A stretch of DNA of 64,000 nt. Source: Isosphaera pallida ATCC 43644 (GTDB lineage: Bacteria > Planctomycetota > Planctomycetia > Isosphaerales > Isosphaeraceae). Position numbers and translations under genes: made by a program. The notes below the pieces were generated by a model. The model was not told where the DNA came from and did not search any database. It was given only the letters and a program-made list of their open reading frames with translations. The first letter of the stretch is position 1, and each line of letters begins with the position of its first letter. The stretch covers positions 3,872,450 through 3,936,449 of the forward strand of contig NC_014962.1 in assembly GCF_000186345.1 (NCBI RefSeq). Reading direction: 5' to 3'. This document shows positions 38,812 to 46,132 of this stretch, piece after piece.

Positions 38812-39795
38812 TCAATTGGTCGGCACGGCGAGGGTCACAAGCTCCCAACGCCCCTGGCGCTGCGTGCAAAAGGTCACACCGCGACCGTCGGGAGTCCATC
38901 TTGGGTGCATGTCGTGCCCTTCGGGGTTGCGTGAAAGGTTCCTCGGGTTCGACCCGTCGATGCCCATGACGAAGACCTCAGCCATTCCCTCGCGGAAGGT
39001 TGTGAAGGCGATCCATCGACCGTCAGGCGACACGTCGGGCGAGTCGTCAATGCCGGGTTGCCGGGTGAGCCGTTCGACGCGATGGCCCTCAAGATCGGTG
39101 ATCGCTAACTCCAACCCTCCCCAACGATCGGTTACGAAAACGATCCGTTGGCCGTCAGGAGTCCAGCAGGGTTGGGTGTCGATGCCAGGGTGTCGGGTTA
39201 CCCTGTGCGGTTGGGAATCCGGAGCGTCGGGGTCGTCGCTCCAGGCGATCCAGTGGATTTCCTGATTGCCCTCATGAGTCGATGCGAATACCAATTTCGA
39301 TCCATCGGCCGACCAGTTGGGCCACTCCTGGTGCGACAAGCGGCCCTCCACATTCCCCATAATCCCGCGGGATCGAGGCGGATTGGACGTCAGGTCAAAC
39401 GCCACCAAGTCGAGGTCGCCCTGGGTTCCCGAACGGGTGACCCGGGTCACCGCCAACCACGGGCTCTGACTCTGGGGCGAGGGAACCGCTTGAAACTCGG
39501 GGTCGTCGCGGTCTGGGAAAAGGCGTTTCGGCTGCCTGCGCGTCGCGTCGAAGGGATGATCGACCTGGAGTTGGCAGAGATGAATCGAACCGCCGTCGGG
39601 CTCCATTGAGGCGTAAATCAACCGCCGACCGTCGGCGGACCACACCGGACGGAACTTCTCGAGGCCGTCGAAGGTGTGTCGCACTCCCGGCCCCTCCCAA
39701 CGATCCTCCGCCCGACCCGACGGCGTTCCTCCAGTCCAAACCATCAAACTCAGCGCCAGGCCTACCAGAAGCTGTTTGATTTTAGAATAATTCAT
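38812..39795 (-). CDS. Exported TolB-like beta-propeller protein
   Basis: The 327-residue protein has a signal peptide (QLLVGLALSLMVWTGGTPSG, cleaved near residue 29) and five PD40/WD40-like repeats, including RPVWSADGRRLIYAS, WPNWSADGSKLVFAS, QPCWTPDGQRIVFVTD, SPDVSPDGRWIAFTT and HPRWTPDGRGVTFC. This matches the TolB C-terminal propeller without the TolB N-terminal domain. It probably binds other proteins in the periplasm. The gene starts 14 bases inside the 3' end of the DUF1501 gene, so both are on one transcript. Confidence 0.85.
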   Translation of the reverse strand: MNYSKIKQLLVGLALSLMVWTGGTPSGRAEDRWEGPGVRHTFDGLEKFRPVWSADGRRLIYASMEPDGGSIHLCQLQVDHPFDATRRQPKRLFPDRDDPEFQAVPSPQSQSPWLAVTRVTRSGTQGDLDLVAFDLTSNPPRSRGIMGNVEGRLSHQEWPNWSADGSKLVFASTHEGNQEIHWIAWSDDPDAPDSQPHRVTRHPGIDTQPCWTPDGQRIVFVTDRWGGLELAITDLEGHRVERLTRQPGIDDSPDVSPDGRWIAFTTFREGMAEVFVMGIDGSNPRNLSRNPEGHDMHPRWTPDGRGVTFCTQRQGRWELVTLAVPTN

Positions 39796-41179
39796 GAATG
39801 GGATGCCCCATCGGAGTCAAACCGATCCGGGTCAGATCGGTGGTGGTCACACCTAAGCGATCGAGGATGGTGGACCCGAGATCGGCGGGACTGACGGGCC
39901 GATCAATTGGTCGTTCGCCACGACGATCGGAGGCGCCCACGACCCGCCCGCCAGCGATGCCGCCACCGGCCAGTAGCGCGGAGTAGCAGGGATTCCAGTG
40001 ATCCCGACCCGCCTTCTCGTTGATCTTGGGAGTCCGACCGAACTCACCAACCGCGACAACGAGAGTGGATTCGAGCATTCCAAGACGCTTGAGGTCGTTG
40101 AGAAGCGCGGAGAGTCCCTGGTCCAACATCCAGCCGTGACGTTCGCGCATCACGGCGAAATACCGGTCGTGCATGTCCCAACCGCCGTCGCCAGCGTCTT
40201 CAGGACCTTCGACATGTGTACTCCAGTTGACCTGAATAAACGGTTGTCCCGCCTGGGCCAGCCTTCGGGCGATGAGGCAACAGCGTCCAAAGCGGTGATG
40301 GCCGTATTCTCTGCGGATGGCCTCCGGCTCGCGCTCGAGGTCCAACGCCTCCAGATTCGACCGCGAGGCGATTAGGTCGCGGGCCAATTCGTAGTGGCGG
40401 TCGATGCGATCGTCCCAAGCGCCCAGGGACTCCCGCAGTCGGCTTCTCAGATCCCATCGGGCTTGAAACCGTTCATAGGTGAGTCCTTCGGGCAGTTCCA
40501 CATCGGGCACCACCACCCCCTTGCCGGGTTGGTCGTCGAGCCGGAACGGTTCGCACCGCGTTCCCAGCCCTCCGGCTCCCTCGCCCACGACCCGCTTGTG
40601 ACCCTGCTTGAGGGGACGGCCCAAAATCACGTAAGGCGGCAGAGGGGGAGCGGCCCTCGTTCCCGAAGCCTCCTCTTGCTGTGCGTTGGGTTCCATCCCT
40701 CCCCGCAACCGCGCCACAATGGAGCCTACGCTAGGCTTAATCGCACCGCCACGACTCACCCCATCCAACCCAACCGCCCCGTCGATGGATCCGGTCAACG
40801 CGATCGTCCCGGCGACTCCGTGATCGTTGGATTCATGGTTGAGCGAACGGACCAGCGAAAACGAGTCGGCCAGTCGCGCCAGCCGGGGAAGCAACTCGCA
40901 AATCTGGATGCCCGGCACGGTCGTGGCGATCGGCTCGAAGGGGCCGCGATATTCAAGGGGAGCCTCCGGCTTCATGTCGAAGGTGTCCAAATGACTCGGT
41001 CCGCCCCAGAGCCAAAGTAGAATCACCCTCTTGGCGGGCGGGTCGTTGGATCGGGCGGCGGTCGGTCCGCTGGACGAAGCCCACGCGCGAAGCCAGGTCC
41101 AGTCGCCCAACGACATCCCCAACGCCGTCAGGCCGCCAATCCGCAGCACTTCGCGGCGCGAGACTCCCAGGCGCATCAT
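39782..41179 (-). CDS. DUF1501 protein with Tat-type signal
   Basis: The 465-residue protein starts with SRREVLRIGGLTALGMSLG, a Tat-like leader. It continues with the DUF1501 core: VILLWLWGGPSHLDTFDMKP, PEAPLEYRGPFEPI, LVRSLNHESNDHGV, a QPFIQVNWSTH segment and VVAVGEFGRTPKINEKAGRDHW. The His/Asp pattern resembles the alkaline phosphatase/sulfatase fold. DUF1501 is greatly expanded in planctomycetes, usually next to DUF1549/DUF1553 cytochrome proteins. Here the partner is a TolB-like propeller. GGGAGGTGAG lies just before ATG 41179. Function is unknown. Confidence 0.9.
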   Translation of the reverse strand: MMRLGVSRREVLRIGGLTALGMSLGDWTWLRAWASSSGPTAARSNDPPAKRVILLWLWGGPSHLDTFDMKPEAPLEYRGPFEPIATTVPGIQICELLPRLARLADSFSLVRSLNHESNDHGVAGTIALTGSIDGAVGLDGVSRGGAIKPSVGSIVARLRGGMEPNAQQEEASGTRAAPPLPPYVILGRPLKQGHKRVVGEGAGGLGTRCEPFRLDDQPGKGVVVPDVELPEGLTYERFQARWDLRSRLRESLGAWDDRIDRHYELARDLIASRSNLEALDLEREPEAIRREYGHHRFGRCCLIARRLAQAGQPFIQVNWSTHVEGPEDAGDGGWDMHDRYFAVMRERHGWMLDQGLSALLNDLKRLGMLESTLVVAVGEFGRTPKINEKAGRDHWNPCYSALLAGGGIAGGRVVGASDRRGERPIDRPVSPADLGSTILDRLGVTTTDLTRIGLTPMGHPIHELF

Positions 41180-41465
41180 GACTCACCTCCCAACCAAACC
41201 GGATTTGTTGCTCGGTTGTGTTTGGTCTCGGCTTACCTTGGATTTCTTGATAACGACCCACTGTGGTTCACTTTAGCGGCGGATTCAACTCTCGTCAAAC
41301 ATCCTCCCAGCGGATTCAACCTGCCTCTGAGGAGGGGGATTCGCTAGAATGGAATGGAAAGGGGGTTGTCTGGGCGTGCGGGATCGTTCCTAATCAGCCC
41401 CTACTGAATCGGATATTCGACTCGATTGGCCGGCGCTTCGGTTCCCAAGTGGAAAGACGTTCGAC
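41180..41465. promoter_or_regulatory. Divergent region DUF1501/metG with an 11-bp direct repeat
   Basis: This gap carries promoters for both genes. GCGGATTCAAC occurs at 41279-41289 and again at 41310-41320, starts 31 bases apart (about three helical turns), which would suit a regulator dimer. TTGATA at about 41248 is a possible -35 box, but no good -10 follows at standard spacing. Confidence 0.35.
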
Positions 41466-43058
41466 ATGCGCGAGGAATCTTGGTTTTACATCACGACGGC
41501 GATCGACTATCCCAATAGCCGTCCGCACATCGGCACCGCCTTCGAGAAAATCGGAGCCGACATCCAAGCGCGTTATCAACGATTGCGCGGCAAGAGGGTC
41601 CGATTCCAGATGGGCAACGACGAAAACACGATCAAGGTGTCGCAACGCGCCGCCCAACTTGGCCTGGAACCCAAGCCGTATGTCGATGACATGGCGCGGC
41701 AGTTCCAGGAGGTCTGGCGGGCTTTGGATCTTTCCTACGACGATTTCATCCAAACCTCCGAGCCACGCCACGCAGCCGGCTGCCGCCGCTTCATCCAGCA
41801 GGTCTTCGATAATGGAGATATTTATAAAAAATCGTATGTCGGACTCTATTGTGATGGTTGCGAGGCGTTCAAGACCGACAAGGAGGTGGCTGAGGGCAAC
41901 GGTCGCTGTCCCCTTCACCCCAACCAGGAACTGCGCAGGGTCGAGGAGGAGAATTATTTCTTCAAATTGTCCAAATACGCGGATGCCTTGTTGGATTTTT
42001 ACCGGAGTCATCCCGACTTTATCCAACCCGAGAGCCGGCGCAACGAGATTGTCAATTTCGTCGAGGCGGGGTTGCAGGACCTGTCGATCAGCCGCAAAGG
42101 GTTCACCTGGGGGATCAAGGTTCCTTTTGACGAGGAGCAAACGATTTACGTCTGGTTCGACGCGCTGCTCAACTATTTGACGGCGATCGGCTACGGTGAT
42201 GCCGACGACCCGGATCGTTGGCGTGCATGGTGGCCCGCTGACGTTCACGTCATCGGCAAGGACATCACTCGGTTTCACTGCGTCATCTGGCCCGCCATGC
42301 TGATGTCGGCGGGGATCGAACCGCCTCGACGGGTCTTTGGCCACGGCTTCGTTTATGTCAAGGGGGCCAAAGCCAGCAAGTCGCAAGGCAACGTGGTGGA
42401 CCCCCACGAGTTGACCCAGCGCTTCGGTTCGGACGCGGTGCGCTACTACTTCGCTCGCGAGTGTCCCTTCGGCGGCGATGGCAATTACGCCGAGGAACGC
42501 TTCATCGACCTGTACAATGCCGACCTCGCCAACAACCTGGGGAATCTCTACAGTCGTTCGCTTTCGATGTGCGTCAAGTATTTCGACGGCGTGTTGGAGG
42601 AGATTGGCGACGTTGATCCCACCGCCTGGCGGGCCGGGGTGGATTGGCCACGTTTTGTCGCTGAGATCGGCGAATTGATCGAGTCGTTCCAAACCAACGT
42701 CGCCCTGCAACGGATTTGGTTGGAAGGGTTGGACCTGGTTAATCAATACATTCAAGCCACTCAACCATTTCGTCTGGTCAAAACCGATCCCCAGGCCACC
42801 AAGGTGGTCATGGTCAACCTCGCCGAGGCGCTGCGGGCGCTGGCCGTGTTGATCGCCCCGGTGCTGCCCCGCACCGCTCGGACCTTTTACGAGTCGTTCG
42901 ACTTCGGAGCGCAACGCCCCTGGGAAACGATTCGCTGGGAGGACGCGGCAGTGGCTCAAATCGTCCCGAGGCGTCGGGTCACCGCGACGTTAGTCAATGG
43001 AAAACCGGCTCCGCTCTTTCCCAAAATCGAGGTCGAAGCCCAACCGGTCGTCGGCTGA
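41466..43058 (+). CDS. metG: Methionyl-tRNA synthetase
   Basis: The 530-residue class I synthetase charges tRNA-Met. The HIGH box is HIGT (21-24) in PNSRPHIGTAFEKIGAD, and the KMSKS box is KASKS (302-306). A zinc knuckle has Cys129, Cys132, Cys148 and His151. WPADVHVIGKDITRFHCVIW is the conserved methionine-pocket region. The C-terminal helical anticodon domain is present, but the EMAP-II-like tRNA-binding domain found on many longer MetG proteins is absent. The KASKS variant differs from the common KMSKS but keeps both lysines. A long antisense frame across this gene is a codon-bias shadow. Confidence 0.95.
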   Translation: MREESWFYITTAIDYPNSRPHIGTAFEKIGADIQARYQRLRGKRVRFQMGNDENTIKVSQRAAQLGLEPKPYVDDMARQFQEVWRALDLSYDDFIQTSEPRHAAGCRRFIQQVFDNGDIYKKSYVGLYCDGCEAFKTDKEVAEGNGRCPLHPNQELRRVEEENYFFKLSKYADALLDFYRSHPDFIQPESRRNEIVNFVEAGLQDLSISRKGFTWGIKVPFDEEQTIYVWFDALLNYLTAIGYGDADDPDRWRAWWPADVHVIGKDITRFHCVIWPAMLMSAGIEPPRRVFGHGFVYVKGAKASKSQGNVVDPHELTQRFGSDAVRYYFARECPFGGDGNYAEERFIDLYNADLANNLGNLYSRSLSMCVKYFDGVLEEIGDVDPTAWRAGVDWPRFVAEIGELIESFQTNVALQRIWLEGLDLVNQYIQATQPFRLVKTDPQATKVVMVNLAEALRALAVLIAPVLPRTARTFYESFDFGAQRPWETIRWEDAAVAQIVPRRRVTATLVNGKPAPLFPKIEVEAQPVVG

Positions 43059-43080
43059 GCATCCAGGAGGTGAATCGCCT

Positions 43081-43908
43081 ATGCCTGACTCGATGGAATC
43101 CTCGGCCGCGGCGACGCTCAACGGCGTCGCCCCACATCCCTTCCCTGGGGCGGCGACGTCTCGACCGGCGCGGCGACGACTCCGCAAGGCTCTCGGGCTG
43201 CTGGCGATCCTCGCGGGGTTGGTGTTGGGACCGCCGCTGGCGATCTGGTCGCAATCCTGGATCGACACCAACTTCGGCGTGGTTCAACCAGGGGTGGCCT
43301 ACCGCTGCGCGCAACCTCAAGGCGACGACCTGGAACGGTTCATCGACGCCCACGGGATCGCCACGGTCCTCAACCTCCGAGGCGGCAAGCCGGAGGACCA
43401 GTGGTACGCCAAGGAGGTGGAAACCGTTCAGAAGCGCGGCGTGACTTACTACGATTTGCCCATGAGCGCGACCAAGCGTCCCGAACGTCGTCAGATGCTG
43501 TGGATTTTGGACGTGTTGCGCGACGCGCCCCGCCCCATTCTGATTCACTGCAAGGCCGGAGCCGACCGCACCGGCTTGGCCTCGGCCTTGCAAAAGCTGG
43601 TCATTCAGGGCGAACCTCCCCGTCAAGCCCTCTCAGCCTTCACCCTGCGGCACGGCCATTTCGCCTGGGGACCAACCGGCGTGCTCCATGAACCCATTCT
43701 GGAATATGAGAAATGGTTGAACGAGCGGGGCCTCAACCACCAACCCTCCCGCTTCGTGGAATGGTTGGAACGCCACTACGACGCCCCTGACGGCCCGTTC
43801 GACCCCCAAACCCGCATTCCCCCTCCCGTGGGACCCCGTTCCTCCCGGCCTTCCAACGACGCCGACGAGACCTCAATCCATCTCAATTCCACCCCGTCCA
43901 GGAGGTAG
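43081..43908 (+). CDS. Membrane-anchored dual-specificity/tyrosine phosphatase
   Basis: The 275-residue protein begins at ATG 43081, preceded by AGGAGGTG, 22 bases after metG ends. A basic stretch and one hydrophobic helix (ALGLLAILAGLVLGPPLAIW, about residues 37-56) anchor it. The catalytic P-loop is ILIHCKAGADRTGLAS, with nucleophile Cys157 and the invariant Arg; the upstream TVLNLRGGK is also typical of the bacterial DSP branch with VQPGVAYRCAQP. It may remove phosphate from proteins or phosphoinositides outside the membrane. The last 70 residues are Pro-rich. Co-transcription with metG is likely. Confidence 0.85.
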   Translation: MPDSMESSAAATLNGVAPHPFPGAATSRPARRRLRKALGLLAILAGLVLGPPLAIWSQSWIDTNFGVVQPGVAYRCAQPQGDDLERFIDAHGIATVLNLRGGKPEDQWYAKEVETVQKRGVTYYDLPMSATKRPERRQMLWILDVLRDAPRPILIHCKAGADRTGLASALQKLVIQGEPPRQALSAFTLRHGHFAWGPTGVLHEPILEYEKWLNERGLNHQPSRFVEWLERHYDAPDGPFDPQTRIPPPVGPRSSRPSNDADETSIHLNSTPSRR

Positions 43909-43955
43909 GTCGTCTCAATCACGCCCCAAAGGCAACCTCCGCTCGCAAGGTCGAG

Positions 43956-44003
43956 GCAGGGTGAAGAGAAACTGTTCGCGCAGGGTGAAGAGAAACTGTT
44001 CGC
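43956..44003 (+). repeat. Exact 24-bp tandem duplication
   Basis: Positions 43956-43979 are repeated without a mismatch or gap at 43980-44003, starting GCAGGGTGAAG and ending CTGTTCGC. It lies in the leader between the phosphatase gene and the next gene, about 108 bases before its ATG. It may be a recent slippage product or a doubled regulatory site. Confidence 0.9.
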
Positions 44004-44110
44004 AAGTCCATCCCCACGGCGATTCATCGGGTAAACTGGAACAGCCGCGACGCGCGGGCCGGTTCGCACCGCCGCGGCGCAACCGTCGCCAACCACCCGG
44101 AGCCTCGCCG

Positions 44111-44665
44111 ATGGCCGTCTCGCCCAGTTCCTCGCGCTCAACGCCCACCCCCGCCGAGATTGTCGCCGGTCTGAGCGCCTTTTGTGATCACGCCGGACCC
44201 AAAATCAGCACCGAAACCATCGTCCGCTGGATCGAAAAACGGGGGGGATATCCCAGCCAGGCTGAACTCGCCAAGCTCGCCAAGAAAATGCTGGCGCGGC
44301 GCTACGCCCGCATGGTCATGTACACCGACCCCGAAACCGGTTTGAAGGTCAAGAGGCTTTGGAGCTTCCGCGACCGCCTCACCGGCGAGCGGTATTATCA
44401 AGACCTGCTTAAACTTCCCGAAGAGCGCCGACGGCTTTTCGTTCAGCGCTACCTGCGGTTCCTCGATCAAATGAAATCGGTTCGTCAGGCGTTGGCCGAC
44501 TATTTCGCAGGTCAGGAATTCTTCGAGTTTTTCGTCGAGGGCGACGAATCCAACGGCGACGCGCGCCTCGATTCCGCCAGTCTGACGGTGGGTCGTCTAG
44601 GTCAGGCGGAGAACCTCGCACTCGAAGAACGCTTCGTGCTGACGTCGGGTTCCTCCGGGTCGTAA
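44111..44665 (+). CDS. Conserved-looking cytoplasmic protein of unknown function
   Basis: The 184-residue protein starts at ATG 44111, preceded by CGGAG. Upstream in-frame sequence crosses the 24-bp tandem repeat and is probably non-coding. I do not recognise a family. It is hydrophilic and mostly helical, with basic segments (ELAKLAKKMLARRYARMVMY, FRDRLTGERYYQDLL) and an acidic part (EFFEFFVEGDESNGD). There is no signal peptide or membrane helix. It is flanked by the phosphatase on the same strand and converges on the epimerase gene. Confidence 0.6.
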   Translation: MAVSPSSSRSTPTPAEIVAGLSAFCDHAGPKISTETIVRWIEKRGGYPSQAELAKLAKKMLARRYARMVMYTDPETGLKVKRLWSFRDRLTGERYYQDLLKLPEERRRLFVQRYLRFLDQMKSVRQALADYFAGQEFFEFFVEGDESNGDARLDSASLTVGRLGQAENLALEERFVLTSGSSGS

Positions 44666-45019
44666 ACTCGCACGCCAAGCGGGGCGCGTGATTCGTCGAG
44701 GGTGCGGGGGCTGGCGCAGTGGTTCCGTTCCGGTCCGTTTGGCCCATCGCCGTCTTTTCCACCCAGCCGGAGGCACCTATTAATCCGGTTAATCCGGTTA
44801 ATTGGTCCCTTTGACGACTCCGAACCGATTGATTCCGAAACGTGGCGTTGATCTCGAGCGCTGGGATGCGGTTTGCGGTCCGGCAGTCGATCAGTCCTGA
44901 GTCTCGCGGGAACTTGCCGTGCGCGATCCGGATAGAGACGCCTGGACCGCGATTGAGGCTCCCAAGACGTGACATCTCAAGGATCGCCTCGACTTGAGAC
45001 GTGGTGGCGACGACCTTCC
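44666..45019. other. Convergent intergenic region with 9-bp tandem repeat
   Basis: No gene is seen in this 354-base gap. A 9-bp unit, TTAATCCGG, is repeated 2.6 times at 44781-44803, in a locally AT-rich patch. No clear terminator hairpin stands out. Confidence 0.4.
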
Positions 45020-46132
45020 TCATGCGTCCAACGACTTGAGCCACTCGACGAAATGAGTCACCCCTTCCTCGAAGGACGTGACGGGTGACCAGCCCAACAA
45101 CGAACGGGCGCGACGAATGTCGGCCCGAGTTCGCCCCACGTCGCCCGGCTGTTCGGGAAGACGTTCAATCCGGGCCGGACGACCCAACGCCGCCGCCAGG
45201 GTGTCAATCATCGTGGACAACCGAACTGGCTCAGAATGGCCTAGGTTGAAGACCTCCACCTCTTGGGACGATTGGGGAGACGGCTCGAACACCAACGCCC
45301 GGACCACGCCATCCACCAGATCATCGACATAGGTGTAGTCGCGTTCTGTGGAACCGTCGCCAAACATAGGGACGGGGCGGCCTTCCCGAATCAGCCGGGC
45401 GAACTTCGCCAGCGCCAGATCGGGACGATTACGCGGCCCGAAGGCGGTGAAGAAACGCAAAATGATCGTGGGGATCGGTGGGGCGTCCGGGTTGATCTGG
45501 CGGAGTCGGAGCGTGCGGGCGTGGTGAAAAGCCCGAACCGCGAGTTCGGCGGATGCCTTGGAGGCGGCGTAGGGAGAGACCGGGCGATCGATGGGGTCGG
45601 TCTCTACGAAGCCTTGGTGGGGATCGTCATGGCGACGGTCACCGTACACGCTGGAACTCGAGGCGAACACCAGGCGGGGACCACGCCCCGACTCCTCTAA
45701 GGTGTCGAGATGCTTCAAGGCGTCAAGCAGACGGATGGTTCCGACCACGTTGGTATCGAAATAGTCGGCGGGGGATTCGAGGCTCGGTCGAACCCCGGCT
45801 TTGGCCGCGAGGTGGGCGACTAGGTCGGGCCGAAACTCCCGAAGATGCCGCTCCAAGGCCGCTCCATCGCGCAAGTCGGCCTCGATCAAACGGAACCGCG
45901 TGACATGACGGCTCCGCGCCAATTGGAGATTTGCCTGCTTGACCGTGCGGGGATAAAACGGGTCGAAGTTATCCAGCGCCAGAACGTCGGCTCCTAGCTC
46001 AAGCAGCCGGTCGACCAATCTCGACCCGATGAATCCCGCTCCCCCGGTCACGACGACCCGCGCGCTGCTCAGGCGGCCGAGATCGGGTTCGTCGGTGGGC
46101 GACGGCGACGTAAGCAGGGTGTTGCGACTCAT
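45020..46132 (-). CDS. NAD-dependent nucleotide-sugar epimerase/dehydratase
   Basis: The 370-residue short-chain dehydrogenase/reductase has VVVTGGAGFIGSRLVDRLLE for NAD binding, a DNFDPFYP turn, HLAAKAGVRPSLESP and the catalytic YAASKAS (YxxxK) with VFASSSSVYGD. The DNFDPFYPRTVK and GVRPSLE patterns fit UDP-glucuronate 4-epimerase-like enzymes. ATG 46132 is chosen over 46150 because it overlaps the upstream stop as ATGA. It is the third gene of a coupled run with the secreted 994-residue protein and PIMT, suggesting a link to surface or exported glycan. Confidence 0.88.
   Translation of the reverse strand: MSRNTLLTSPSPTDEPDLGRLSSARVVVTGGAGFIGSRLVDRLLELGADVLALDNFDPFYPRTVKQANLQLARSRHVTRFRLIEADLRDGAALERHLREFRPDLVAHLAAKAGVRPSLESPADYFDTNVVGTIRLLDALKHLDTLEESGRGPRLVFASSSSVYGDRRHDDPHQGFVETDPIDRPVSPYAASKASAELAVRAFHHARTLRLRQINPDAPPIPTIILRFFTAFGPRNRPDLALAKFARLIREGRPVPMFGDGSTERDYTYVDDLVDGVVRALVFEPSPQSSQEVEVFNLGHSEPVRLSTMIDTLAAALGRPARIERLPEQPGDVGRTRADIRRARSLLGWSPVTSFEEGVTHFVEWLKSLDA

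Noticed and set aside
41394-42959. 521-codon open frame antisense to metG
   Set aside because: It lies wholly on the opposite strand of a clear methionyl-tRNA synthetase. In GC-rich genomes such antisense frames stay open by codon bias. It has no homology that I recognise.
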